Below, piece by piece: positions 16,825 through 25,432 of a DNA stretch of 64,000 bases (its first letter is position 1; each line of letters opens with the position of its first letter). Under the pieces are notes generated by a model. It saw nothing but the letters and a program-made list of their open reading frames with translations, searched no databases and was not told the origin of the DNA. Position numbers and translations under genes: made by a program. The DNA comes from CAVPHV01 sp963704825 (GTDB lineage Bacteria; Actinomycetota; Acidimicrobiia; Spongiisociales; UBA5794), in the NCBI GenBank assembly GCA_963704825.1, contig CAVPHV010000005.1, positions 1 to 64,000 of the forward strand. The letters run 5' to 3'.

Positions 16825-17712
16825 ATGGAACGGCCGGAAGGCATTGTCGGCTTCGTGCCCGATCCGGATCTTTTTCCGTTCGAGTCACGGTGGTTTGCCA
16901 GTTCGGTAGGCCCGGTCCACTACATCGACGAGGGCAAGGGTCGGCCATTGCTCCTCCTTCACGGCAACCCCGACTGGAGCTTCCTCTACCGCAACATCGT
17001 GATCGGCCTGAAGGACCGCTTTCGATGTATTGCATTGGATTACCCCGGCTTCGGGCTGTCGATCCATCCCGCCGGCTACGAGTACACGGCAGCCGAACAC
17101 GCCACCGTCGTCCAGGAACTCGTCGAGCACCTCGACCTGACCGACATGGTGGTGATGGGCCAGGATTGGGGCGGACCGATTGGCATGGACACCGCCTCAC
17201 GGATGCCCGATCGGGTCGGTGGGCTCGTCATGGGCAACACCTGGTTCTGGCCTGCCGATGCAGTCATGTTGACCTCATTCAGCCGGGCTATGGGCTCTCC
17301 CCCGATGCAAAGCCTCATCATCAAACGCAACTTCTTCGTCACCACGCTGATGAAGCGCACCCTCAAGGCCAACCTCACCGACCGTGAATTCGACCATTAC
17401 GTCAAGGTCGTTCCCACCCCCGAGTCCCGCAAAGGTATTGCCGTCTTCCCAATCCAGATCAGGGCGGCCAGGCCCTGGATGTCCGAGCTCGAGCCGCGGG
17501 TGAAGTCGACCCTGAGCGGCAAGCCGATCGTCCTGATCTGGGGCATGAAGGACCCCGCGTTTGGCGCAGGCAGCGTGCTCGAGCGATGGAGAGCGACGTT
17601 CCCCCACGCCAATGTGATTCGCTTGGAAGCCGCCGGGCACTACATCCAGGAAGACGCCCCGGACCAGATCATCGACGCCATCGATCGGGCCTTCGGTCAA
17701 AGTGCCGATTGA
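16825..17712 (+). CDS. Alpha/beta hydrolase, haloalkane dehalogenase-like
   Basis: 295 residues. The motif LLLHGNPDWSF holds the oxyanion/halide-stabilising Asn48. The nucleophile elbow GQDWGG gives Asp114 followed by Trp115, as in haloalkane dehalogenases; esterases usually have Ser. A distal acid (GMKDPAFG) and the catalytic His in AAGHYIQED complete the triad. Family members hydrolyse C-halogen bonds to alcohol and halide, though related proteins act as epoxide or other hydrolases. The gene overlaps by one codon region with a possible GTG start of the VOC gene, so co-expression is likely. Confidence 0.82.
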   Translation: MERPEGIVGFVPDPDLFPFESRWFASSVGPVHYIDEGKGRPLLLLHGNPDWSFLYRNIVIGLKDRFRCIALDYPGFGLSIHPAGYEYTAAEHATVVQELVEHLDLTDMVVMGQDWGGPIGMDTASRMPDRVGGLVMGNTWFWPADAVMLTSFSRAMGSPPMQSLIIKRNFFVTTLMKRTLKANLTDREFDHYVKVVPTPESRKGIAVFPIQIRAARPWMSELEPRVKSTLSGKPIVLIWGMKDPAFGAGSVLERWRATFPHANVIRLEAAGHYIQEDAPDQIIDAIDRAFGQSAD

Positions 17713-17722
17713 CCCGCCCACC

Positions 17723-18124
17723 ATGACCGACCCCTTCCCCACTCCCGACATGGCGTTGACGCATATCCTGGTCGTCAGCGACGTGCCTGCGTCAAGCCGC
17801 TGGTACAAGGACATCCTCGGCGCCGAACTGTTTCGCGAGTACGGGACGTCGGCGGTGTTCTCGTTCAACGGAACATGGCTGCTGCTCGTCGAGGGAGGAG
17901 CACCAACCGCCGACAAACCCAACGTCGAGTTGGCCCCACCCGATCCGACGCGCCTGAGTCACGCATTCACCATCCGGGTCCCCGACTGCCGGGCCGCCCA
18001 CATGACGCTGGCGGCCCGCGGCGCCGAGTTTCTCACGCCGCCGTACGACTGGGGTGCAGAAATCCGCTGCTTCTTCCCCGATCCTGACGGCCACCTCTGG
18101 GAGATCAGCCAGCTCACCGGCTGA
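17723..18124 (+). CDS. VOC (glyoxalase/bleomycin-resistance) family protein
   Basis: 133 residues from ATG 17723 (a GTG at 17702 would overlap the hydrolase). One vicinal-oxygen-chelate domain with paired beta-alpha-beta-beta-beta units: THILVVSDVPASSRWYKDIL, then a second half ending RCFFPDPDGHLWEISQ. The Glu/His pair expected for metal binding is partly visible (H20 and the final E). The substrate is unknown; small VOC proteins include dioxygenases, isomerases and binding proteins. It follows the hydrolase by 10 bp. Confidence 0.8.
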   Translation: MTDPFPTPDMALTHILVVSDVPASSRWYKDILGAELFREYGTSAVFSFNGTWLLLVEGGAPTADKPNVELAPPDPTRLSHAFTIRVPDCRAAHMTLAARGAEFLTPPYDWGAEIRCFFPDPDGHLWEISQLTG

Positions 18125-18139
18125 AGGCGGGAACGATCC

Positions 18140-19711
18140 TCAATCGGTCCGGTCCGCAACGGCGGCGCGCAGTACGTACTTCTGGACCTTGCCGGTCGAC
18201 GTCTTGGGGAGGTCGGTGAAGATCACCAGCTTCGGCGCCTTGAAGTGGGCGATGCGGGCGCGTACGTGTTCGATGATGTCGTCCCCCGTCACCGAAGCGC
18301 CCGGCACCGTCGCCACGTAGGCAACGGGGATCTCGCCCCACTTGTTGTCCCGGTGCGCAATCACGGCAACCTCGAGAACGTCGGGGTGGGAGGCTACGGC
18401 TTGCTCGACCTCGATCGATGCGATGTTCTCGCCTCCCGAGATGATGATGTCCTTGGCGCGGTCCCGCAGTTCGACGTAGCCATCCGGGTGCATCACACCG
18501 AGGTCGCCGGTGCGGAACCATCCATCGGGGATCGCCCGTTCGGTCGCCTCCTCATCTCGGTAGTACCCGGCCATCAAGTTGTTGCCGCGAATGGCAACCT
18601 CGCCGATCGTGGAGGCGTCGGCGGGGACGTCATCGCCGTTATCGTCGACCACCCTGGTGTGCTCCGAGGTGATGGTTCCCACCCCCTGGCGCGCCTTGAT
18701 CGTGGCCTGGGTCTGCTCGTCGAGCCGATCCCACTCCGGTTGCCACTCGCAGATGGTGGCCGGCCCGTACGTCTCAGTGAGCCCATACAGATGGGTAACG
18801 TGCATGTCGAGTTCCGCCATCCGTTCCAGAATCGCCGGTGATGGTGGCGCTCCACCGGTCGCGATCTGCACCCGGCGTGGTGGCGGACCATCGGCGGCCG
18901 CGGGGTGATAGGCGACCATGGTGAGAACGGTCGGGGCGCCGTTGAAGTGAGTCACCCCCTCGTCGCGCAGCAGGCGCCAGATCTCTCCGGCATCGACCTT
19001 GCGCAGACAAAGGTGCGTACCGCCTGCAGCCGTGATGCCCCAGGTGTAGGTCCATCCGTTGCAGTGGAACATCGGCAGGGTCCACAGGAACACGCTGCTG
19101 GTATCGATCCGGGAGTGGTACGCCATCGAAAGCGCCTGGAGGTAGGCGCCACGATGGACATACATGACACCCTTGGGTTGGCCGGTGGTACCGCTGGTGT
19201 AGTTGATCGAGATCAGCGACCGCTCATCGGTTACCGGCACCTTCGCCGGTTCAGACGCCGCGATCAGCCCCTCGTACGTTCCGTCGGGACCGTCGGCGTC
19301 GATGACGATGAGTTCGTGTTCGACCGAGGCCGCAATCTCGGCTACGACGCCGACCCATTCGTGGTCGTAGATGAGGACGTTGGCTCCGGAGTGGTCGATG
19401 ATGTAGGCCAACTCCGCCGCCGCAAGGCGATGGTTCATCGCCACGAGCACTCCCCCGGCCATCGGCACGGCGTAGTGCGCTTCCAGCGTTACCCGGGTGT
19501 TGGGCGCCAGCACCGCGACCCGGTCACCGGGCCGGACCCCGTGCCCGACGAGTCCGCCGGCGAGGCGGGCGCACCGATCGGCGAACTCCCGGTACGTATA
19601 CCGCCGCTCTCCATCGATCACTGCGGTCCGGTCGGCAAACACCAATGCAGAGCGTTCGAGGAACGCCAGCGGGGTAAGCGGCTGATCCCAGGGGATGCGT
19701 GGCATCGACAT
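18140..19711 (-). CDS. AMP-forming acyl-CoA synthetase
   Basis: 523 residues of the ANL superfamily. P-loop A3 motif INYTSGTTGQPKGV near residue 170, LYGLTETYGPA (A5), GWFRTGDLG (A7), RAKDIIISGGENI (A8) and LPKTSTGKVQKY (A10, with the adenylation Lys). It activates a carboxylic acid to acyl-AMP and then acyl-CoA. The chain length is not predictable, although the overall sequence resembles medium/long-chain fatty-acid ligases. It converges on the VOC gene with a 15-bp gap. A second ANL enzyme is at 54155. Confidence 0.9.
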   Translation of the reverse strand: MSMPRIPWDQPLTPLAFLERSALVFADRTAVIDGERRYTYREFADRCARLAGGLVGHGVRPGDRVAVLAPNTRVTLEAHYAVPMAGGVLVAMNHRLAAAELAYIIDHSGANVLIYDHEWVGVVAEIAASVEHELIVIDADGPDGTYEGLIAASEPAKVPVTDERSLISINYTSGTTGQPKGVMYVHRGAYLQALSMAYHSRIDTSSVFLWTLPMFHCNGWTYTWGITAAGGTHLCLRKVDAGEIWRLLRDEGVTHFNGAPTVLTMVAYHPAAADGPPPRRVQIATGGAPPSPAILERMAELDMHVTHLYGLTETYGPATICEWQPEWDRLDEQTQATIKARQGVGTITSEHTRVVDDNGDDVPADASTIGEVAIRGNNLMAGYYRDEEATERAIPDGWFRTGDLGVMHPDGYVELRDRAKDIIISGGENIASIEVEQAVASHPDVLEVAVIAHRDNKWGEIPVAYVATVPGASVTGDDIIEHVRARIAHFKAPKLVIFTDLPKTSTGKVQKYVLRAAVADRTD

Positions 19712-19803
19712 GCCAAGACGTTAGAGGATCGGGACATCCTGGCGCGGGCGCCTCACATCGAGCACCGTACACCGCAGGAGCTGCCAGCCTACGCCGCGAT
19801 CCG

Positions 19804-20322
19804 CTATTCGAACAGGCCGTCGGGAGCGTCGATCACGATGTGGCCGAGCGATGGGTGGATTTCGCCAACGATCGCCTCCACAAACGGCACCTCGACCACT
19901 TCTCCGTTCTTGCGGGTGATCACGATGCGGTCCTGGGCGGCTCCGAGCACGACGCCGGTGACCATGCCGAGATGGCGGCCGTTGGGTTCGATGGCGGTGA
20001 GACCTTCGAGATCCTCGGGCCAGAACTCGTCTTCGCCGAGACTGCGACGCTCCTCCGGTCCGATGGTCAAAGTCACTCCCTGGAGTGCCTCTGCCGAACT
20101 GCGGTCGTTCACGCCTTCGAAGCGGATCAGGACGCCGTCGGGATGCTCGGCGGCGTCGCCGACCACGAGCGCGCGGGGTTCGTCCTCGTCGGTCAGAAAT
20201 GCCGCTCCCGCGTGATAGCGGTCGGGGTGATCCGTCAAGGGGCGAACGACCACTGAGCCACGGATGCCGTGAGCACGGCGCACGTAGCCGACCGAAATGC
20301 GGCGGGCCCCCCGAGTATTCAC
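19804..20322 (-). CDS. rimM: 16S rRNA processing protein RimM
   Basis: 172 residues. The N-terminal RimM domain has VGYVRRAHGIRGSVVVRPLT and the C-terminal PRC-barrel has EDEFWPEDLEGLTAIE and VEVPFVEAIV. RimM binds S19 and helps assemble the 30S head. It follows khpA and rpsP as in other actinobacteria, but trmD-rplS does not come next: 9.5 kb of unrelated genes intervene. Confidence 0.94.
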   Translation of the reverse strand: MNTRGARRISVGYVRRAHGIRGSVVVRPLTDHPDRYHAGAAFLTDEDEPRALVVGDAAEHPDGVLIRFEGVNDRSSAEALQGVTLTIGPEERRSLGEDEFWPEDLEGLTAIEPNGRHLGMVTGVVLGAAQDRIVITRKNGEVVEVPFVEAIVGEIHPSLGHIVIDAPDGLFE

Positions 20323-20381
20323 GACACTGACGCTAGCCGCGGTCGCCGACGATTTCCGGGAGACCGTAGCCCAAGCAGTAA

Positions 20382-20639
20382 TCAGTCGAGGAAGTCGACC
20401 GTTACCCGCAGGCCCTCTTCGTCTCCCGCGGCTTTGGCGACGGAACGAATGGCGCGAGCCACCCGGCCCCGCCGGCCGATGACCCGACCCATGTCGGACT
20501 TGGCGGTGCGAACCTCGGCGACCACCGCGTCCTCACCGTCGTCAACGACCTCGACCTGGACCGACGACGCGTCGTCGACGATCTGCTCGGCGATGTAGCG
20601 AACGACCCGGCCGACGATGTCACCTTTGTCCACGATCAA
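20382..20639 (-). CDS. khpA: KH-domain RNA-binding protein KhpA
   Basis: 85 residues with a single KH domain containing GRVIGRRGRVARAIR (GxxG loop). KhpA works with KhpB in RNA chaperoning and cell-length control in Gram-positives. The TTG at 20639 overlaps the rpsP stop (TTGA); a GTG at 20633 is the alternative start. It is part of the rpsP-khpA-rimM string. Confidence 0.9.
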   Translation of the reverse strand: MIVDKGDIVGRVVRYIAEQIVDDASSVQVEVVDDGEDAVVAEVRTAKSDMGRVIGRRGRVARAIRSVAKAAGDEEGLRVTVDFLD

Positions 20640-21151
20640 ACCTCCGCGTCCGCTTCAGGGACCAGTTCCGAACCGGCTTCCGTGACCTCATTGGTCGCGG
20701 CCCGCTCGATATCTTCGAAGGCATCCTCGGGAGTTACTCCCACCTCCGGCGCTTCTTCGTCGTCGCCGCCGTCGTCGCCGCCGACCACGTGGATTTCGGG
20801 CTCGTGGTCCGGCGCGATCGGTGCCGCCGGAACCGGCTCGACCTCGACCTCCTCGGCCACCGTCTCAGCAGCAATGGTGTGGATCTCACCCCGGGACACA
20901 CGGAATGCGGTCCAGGCGCCGGAGATCTCGAGCAGCTTCTGAGCACGTTCAGTGGGCTGGGCGCCCTTCTGCAGCCAGTCCAGCGCTCGCTCGTTGTCGA
21001 TTTCGATGAGCGAAGGTTCTTGACGGGGGTCGTAGCGACCGATCTGCTCGATGTAGGCCCCATCGCGCGGTTTGCGCGAGTCCACCACTACGACGCGGTA
21101 CGTCGGCTGCTTCTTCTTGCCCATCCGCGTCAGGCGGATCTTGACCGGCAT
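20636..21151 (-). CDS. rpsP: 30S ribosomal protein S16 with long acidic C-terminal tail
   Basis: 171 residues. Residues 1-80 are ordinary S16 (MPVKIRLTRMGKKKQPTYRV, GAYIEQIGRYDP, ALDWLQKGAQPT). The remaining ~90 residues are an acidic Asp/Glu-rich extension (VVGGDDGGDDEEAPEVG and similar), about doubling the usual length. Actinobacterial S16 proteins often have a tail, but this one is long. The tail has low complexity and is probably disordered. Confidence 0.95.
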   Translation of the reverse strand: MPVKIRLTRMGKKKQPTYRVVVVDSRKPRDGAYIEQIGRYDPRQEPSLIEIDNERALDWLQKGAQPTERAQKLLEISGAWTAFRVSRGEIHTIAAETVAEEVEVEPVPAAPIAPDHEPEIHVVGGDDGGDDEEAPEVGVTPEDAFEDIERAATNEVTEAGSELVPEADAEV

Positions 21152-21156
21152 CTACT

Positions 21157-22497
21157 TCACCTCTTCTTGCCTTGTCGCATGCCCGGCAGAGCGAGTCCCG
21201 GTATTGGGCTCTTTCCTGCTGCCAAGGCCTTCATCATCTTCTGAGCTTCGGAGAATTGCTTCAGGACTCTGTTGACGTCCTGCGGCCGGGTCCCCGAACC
21301 CGCCGCGATCCGACGCTTTCGGCTCCCGTTGATCATCTTCGGGTTGCGTCGCTCGCCGGGCGTCATCGACCTGATGATCGCCTCGACACGGCCCAGGTCC
21401 TTGTCATCGACCTGAACATCGCCCAGCGCCTGTCCGGCGCCCGGCAGCATACTAACCAATGACTGCAGTGGGCCCATTTTCTTGAGTTGTTGGAACTGCT
21501 CCAAGAAGTCCTCGAGATCAAATTCCGCCCGCATCATCTTCTCGGCGGCCTTCTCGGCTTCTTCCTGGTCGTAGGCCGTCTCTGCCTTTTCGATCAGGGT
21601 GAGCACGTCGCCCATGCCAAGAATTCGTGAGGCCATCCGATCCGGATAGAAAATGTCGAGTTCGTCGAGCCCCTCACCGAGACCGACAAACTTGATCGGT
21701 CGGCCCGTCACCTCGCGGGTGGAGATGGCGGCACCACCCCGAGCGTCACCGTCGAGTTTGGTCATCACGATGCCGGTGATCTCGGTGTACTCGAGGAAGC
21801 CCTGTGCAACGTTGACCGCCTCCTGACCGGTCATGGCGTCAACGACGAGCAGCACTTCCTGGGGTTCTGCCACCTTGCGCACCGCGGCCAGTTCCTTCAT
21901 GAGGTCTTGGTCGATTTGAAGCCGTCCGGCGGTGTCGATGATGACCACGTTGTGCCCCTCGGCGCGCGCTTCCTTCATCGCTGCCTTGACCAGCCGCGGC
22001 GCCTTGGCCTTGCGATCGACGTAGACCGGGACACCGATCCGGGTGCCGAGGGTCTCGAGTTGATCGATGGCGGCAGGCCGCTGCAGGTCGGCGGCCACCA
22101 GCATGGGACGTTTGCCCTTGCTCTTGAGGTGTTTGGCGAGCTTGGCCGCCGAAGTCGTCTTTCCCGAACCCTGGAGACCGGCCATCAGGATCACGAGCGG
22201 CGGTGATGACGGGCGGGCGAGCGGGGCGGCCTCGTCCCCCAGCGTCACGATCAGCTCCTCATGGACGATCTTGATGACCTGCTGGCCGGGGGTGAGGCTC
22301 TTCCTGACATCGGCGCCGACCGACCGCTCCCTCACTCTGGCGAGGAAGCTCTTAACGACCGTCACGTTGACGTCGGCCTCGAGCAACGCCAGCCGAACCT
22401 CGCGCAGCGCAGCGTCGACGTCGGCCTCGCTGAGGCGGCCTTTGCCGCGCAGCCGGGTGAAGGCGTCGCCGAGCCGATTGGTGAGAGTATCGAACAT
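21157..22497 (-). CDS. ffh: Signal recognition particle protein Ffh
   Basis: 446 residues from ATG 22497 (MFDTLTNRLGDAFTRLRGKG). N domain, then the G domain with P-loop GLQGSGKTTSAAKLA, DTAGRLQID and TKLDGDARGGAA. The C-terminal M domain is Met-rich (KKMGPLQSLVSMLPG, MINGSRKRRIAAGSG) and binds 4.5S RNA and signal sequences. It is the partner of FtsY at 34031. It ends 5 bp before rpsP on the same strand. Confidence 0.97.
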   Translation of the reverse strand: MFDTLTNRLGDAFTRLRGKGRLSEADVDAALREVRLALLEADVNVTVVKSFLARVRERSVGADVRKSLTPGQQVIKIVHEELIVTLGDEAAPLARPSSPPLVILMAGLQGSGKTTSAAKLAKHLKSKGKRPMLVAADLQRPAAIDQLETLGTRIGVPVYVDRKAKAPRLVKAAMKEARAEGHNVVIIDTAGRLQIDQDLMKELAAVRKVAEPQEVLLVVDAMTGQEAVNVAQGFLEYTEITGIVMTKLDGDARGGAAISTREVTGRPIKFVGLGEGLDELDIFYPDRMASRILGMGDVLTLIEKAETAYDQEEAEKAAEKMMRAEFDLEDFLEQFQQLKKMGPLQSLVSMLPGAGQALGDVQVDDKDLGRVEAIIRSMTPGERRNPKMINGSRKRRIAAGSGTRPQDVNRVLKQFSEAQKMMKALAAGKSPIPGLALPGMRQGKKR

Positions 22498-22621
22498 CGG
22501 GCGGAAGTGTAGGACCGACACGGTGGCATGCACGCAGCAACCGGCCCACGCCCTACAACCACCTCTCCGTCATCGCCGCCAACAGCTTGGCCCCTGACGA
22601 CCGCCGTATACTCACGTGGCT

Positions 22622-22723
22622 GGAGGACTGTTGAACAACGCCAGCTTGGGCTTGCCGCGACGTCCAGAACCAGGCGTTTGCTCGCCGGGGCAATCCCGCA
22701 CGGCGTTTGTTCAACCACCCTCC
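22622..22723 (+). repeat. Dispersed ~100-bp repeat, copy A
   Basis: This 102-bp element has imperfect ~21-bp terminal inverted repeats: GGAGGACTGTTGAACAACGCC at 22622-22642 faces the reverse complement of GGCGTTTGTTCAACCACCCTCC-type sequence at 22702-22723. It lies between the divergent ffh and phosphorylase genes. Copies with the same core (CCAGCTTGGGCTTGCCGCGA, ACCAGGCGTTTGCTCGCCGG) occur at 25367 and, inverted, at 51820; a diverged one is at 57069. No ORF is conserved across copies, so it is a palindromic intergenic or MITE-like element. Confidence 0.8.
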
Positions 22724-22758
22724 TAGTCCGTACCAACCACTTGGGGAGGCGCGACCGC

Positions 22759-24522
22759 ATGGGCGACACGACCGAGCGACCAGAATCGAACCGGGCCTCT
22801 TTGCCGCGAGGTGTGATGTTCAACGCCTACCCGGACAGCATCGGCCGCAACCTCGCAGATATCGTCGAGGTCCTCCAGAAACCGGAACTCCAGGGCGCAT
22901 TCTCCCTGTTCTACATCTTGCCCACATTCTTCCACAGCGACCTCGATCGCGGCTTCTCCGTCATCGACTACGACTTCAACGAGGAACTGGTGTCGGACCA
23001 GGACGTGGAGGCGATCCGGGCGCTCGGAATCGGATTGAAGTTCGACCTCGTGCTGAACCACTTGTCGGTGGGCTCGCCGCAATTCCAGGATCTCCTGCGG
23101 CGAGGAGACGACTCGGACTACAAGGACTTCTTCATCGACTGGAACGAGTTCTGGCGCGGCGAGGGCGCAATGGGCGACGAGGGCCACATCGTGCCGAAGC
23201 AGAGTCACCTCGACAAGCTGTTCATGAGAAAGCCGGGGCTGCCCATCCTCAACGTCCGTTTCCCAGACGGAACCGAGCGGCCGTACTGGAACACGTTCTA
23301 CCAAGAGGTGCGCTATCCGGAGCTGGCTCCGGAGGACTTCCTCGAGATCGAAGGCGTCGGCAACAGCCTCGCCGTGCAACTCGCCGCGCTCTACAACGAA
23401 ACACTCGACGCAGAAGGCGACCTGCAGGGACTCGACGTGGACGGCTTCTCGTGCAGCAAGGCCGATGTGCTCGCCCTGGCCAACCGCAAACGCCAGTATC
23501 TGGGTCAGATGGACCTGAACGCAGAGTCCGCAGGAGTCTGGGAGTTCTACGACGAGACGCTCGGCAAGCTGAGCGGATACGGTGCCCGGCTCGTGAGACT
23601 GGACGCCTTCGCCTACCTCCACAAGCAACCGGGAGAAGCGAACTTCTTCAACAAGCCCGGCACCTGGGAGTATCTCGAGCGGCTACGGCAACTGGCACGC
23701 AATCACAACTTGACCCTGCTTCCCGAGATCCACTCCGAGTATGGGACCGGTCTTCACGAGGAGGTCGCCGCGGAGGGCTTCCCGATCTACGACTTCTTCC
23801 TACCGGGTCTCGTGATCGACGCGCTCGATCGCGGCACCAACGTGCACCTCCTGCGCTGGATCGACGAGCTCGTGACCAACCGGATCCTGACGATCAACAT
23901 GCTGGGCTGTCACGACGGCATTCCGGTGCTCGACCTCGGCGGCAAGCGTGTCGACGATGTTTGGCATGAGGGTCTGCTGAGCACGGCGCAGATCGAGGCC
24001 ATCATCGACCGGATCATCGAACGCGGCGGTCGGGTGAAGAACCTGTACGGCGCAGACGGCACGAAGATCTCCTACTACCAGGTCAACGCCACCTTCTTCA
24101 GTGCCCTGGGCGAGGACGAGATGAAGCTGCGCCTGGCTCGCGCCATCCAGCTCTTCATGCCGGGAATACCCCAGGTGTGGTACCTGGACCTGTTCGCGGG
24201 AAAGAACGACTACGAGGCTGCGGATCGCGGCGGGACCGGCGGACACAAAGAGATAAACCGGACCACGCTGGACATGGAAGCCGTCGAGTCCGGACTGCGC
24301 CGGATCGTCGTGCGGGACCAGATCCAGCTCATCCGTCTGCGCAACAACTCCCCGGCCTTCGACGGCGAACTGACCGTCCACGATTCCCCGGAGGACGAAC
24401 TCCATCTGACGTGGACGAACGGAGGACACGTCGCGACGCTGAAAGCCAACCTGGTCGATTTTGGGTTCTCTGTGACGGAGCGGGATGAGGCCGGGGACGA
24501 AAAGGTGCTGTCCTATCGTTAG
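22759..24522 (+). CDS. GH13_18 sucrose-phosphorylase-like enzyme
   Basis: 587 residues, ATG 22759 with GGGAGG nine bases upstream. It has a (beta/alpha)8 GH13 barrel of the sucrose phosphorylase subfamily. FNAYPDSIGRNLADIVEVL and LKFDLVLNHLSV match its N-terminal blocks. The nucleophile Asp is in RLDAFAYLHK, the acid/base Glu in LLPEIHSEYG, and the third acid in MLGCHDGIP. Members cleave sucrose or glucosyl-glycerol/glycerate-type glucosides with phosphate, giving glucose-1-phosphate. It is about 90 residues longer than classical sucrose phosphorylases, so the acceptor is uncertain. The HAD phosphatase gene begins 10 bp downstream. Confidence 0.85.
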   Translation: MGDTTERPESNRASLPRGVMFNAYPDSIGRNLADIVEVLQKPELQGAFSLFYILPTFFHSDLDRGFSVIDYDFNEELVSDQDVEAIRALGIGLKFDLVLNHLSVGSPQFQDLLRRGDDSDYKDFFIDWNEFWRGEGAMGDEGHIVPKQSHLDKLFMRKPGLPILNVRFPDGTERPYWNTFYQEVRYPELAPEDFLEIEGVGNSLAVQLAALYNETLDAEGDLQGLDVDGFSCSKADVLALANRKRQYLGQMDLNAESAGVWEFYDETLGKLSGYGARLVRLDAFAYLHKQPGEANFFNKPGTWEYLERLRQLARNHNLTLLPEIHSEYGTGLHEEVAAEGFPIYDFFLPGLVIDALDRGTNVHLLRWIDELVTNRILTINMLGCHDGIPVLDLGGKRVDDVWHEGLLSTAQIEAIIDRIIERGGRVKNLYGADGTKISYYQVNATFFSALGEDEMKLRLARAIQLFMPGIPQVWYLDLFAGKNDYEAADRGGTGGHKEINRTTLDMEAVESGLRRIVVRDQIQLIRLRNNSPAFDGELTVHDSPEDELHLTWTNGGHVATLKANLVDFGFSVTERDEAGDEKVLSYR

Positions 24523-24532
24523 GAGTACGAAC

Positions 24533-25339
24533 GTGAAGATCCTCGCCACCGATCTCGACCGGACCTTGCTCCCCAACGGACCCTGGAGGGGCGACGACGA
24601 GGCGATCGGGATGTTCAACGAGCTCACCGACGAGCACGGCACGCTCGTCGTCTACGTGACGGGGAGAAACCTCGATCTGACCGAACGAGCGATCCAGCAG
24701 TACGGGGTGCGCTACCCGGACGTGCTGTGCGGGGACGTCGGGACGACGATCCGGCGGTATGAGCAAGGGCGCTGGCAAGCGGACGAGGGGTGGGATGCCC
24801 ATGTCATGCGCACGAGTCCCCGCTGGGATGCTGCGGCGATCAAGCGTGCGGTCGCTGCCGTGTCGGGCATGCGGGAACAGGAGCCCGAGCACCAGAACCC
24901 CTTCAAGCAGAGCTACTACGTCGATCACGGGCGCAAAGACGCTGTGCTCCAAGAGGTCGATGCTCAAGTCAAAGGCAAGTTCGACGAGGTGATCGTCTAC
25001 AGCTTCGACTCTCTGGACGGCAAGGGCCTGATCGACTTCCTCCCCGCGGCCGCTACCAAGCAGACCGCGCTCGAGTACGTGGCGGAGTCGCACGGGTGCC
25101 CCGGCGAGGATGTCGTGTTCTGCGGAGACAGTGGCAATGACATCTTCCCGCTGACGGCCGGTTTCTGCGGCGTGCTCGTCAGGAACGCCGATGATCAGCT
25201 CGTAGCGAAGGTGGAGGAGGCCCTCGCCCGCGACCCCGCCCTTCGCGTCTACTTCGCCAAGGGAGATTTCAGGGGCCTGAGCGGCTACTACACCAGTGGG
25301 GTCATCGAGGGCGCCTACCACTACGGCCTCTTCTCCTGA
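24533..25339 (+). CDS. HAD-IIB phosphatase, sucrose-6-phosphate-phosphatase-like
   Basis: 268 residues from GTG 24533, with AGGAGT upstream. HAD motif I is DLDRTLLP (nucleophile Asp), motif II VYVTGRNLD, the motif III Lys lies in the cap-following region, and motif IV is FCGDSGNDIFPL. The overall layout matches sucrose-phosphate phosphatases. Paired with a GH13_18 phosphorylase, it suggests turnover of a glucosyl compatible solute or sucrose: dephosphorylation of a sugar-phosphate disaccharide and phosphorolysis of the product. No synthase lies nearby. Confidence 0.8.
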   Translation: MKILATDLDRTLLPNGPWRGDDEAIGMFNELTDEHGTLVVYVTGRNLDLTERAIQQYGVRYPDVLCGDVGTTIRRYEQGRWQADEGWDAHVMRTSPRWDAAAIKRAVAAVSGMREQEPEHQNPFKQSYYVDHGRKDAVLQEVDAQVKGKFDEVIVYSFDSLDGKGLIDFLPAAATKQTALEYVAESHGCPGEDVVFCGDSGNDIFPLTAGFCGVLVRNADDQLVAKVEEALARDPALRVYFAKGDFRGLSGYYTSGVIEGAYHYGLFS

Positions 25340-25366
25340 CGAACCGAGGCGTCCGCTGAGGCTCTC

Positions 25367-25432
25367 GGAGGCTGTTGAACGATGCCAGCTTGGGCCTGCC
25401 GCCAAGTTCAAGACCAGGCGTTTGCTTGCCGG
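25367..25432 (+). repeat. Dispersed repeat, copy B (right end diverged)
   Basis: GGAGGCTGTTGAAC, then GCCAGCTTGGGCCTGCCGCC and GACCAGGCGTTTGC, align with the first ~66 bp of copy A in the same orientation. The right terminal inverted repeat is no longer recognisable; the following ~40 bp (to about 25470) is only weakly similar. The element occupies the HAD-upp gap of 198 bp, in which I see nothing else clear. Confidence 0.7.
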
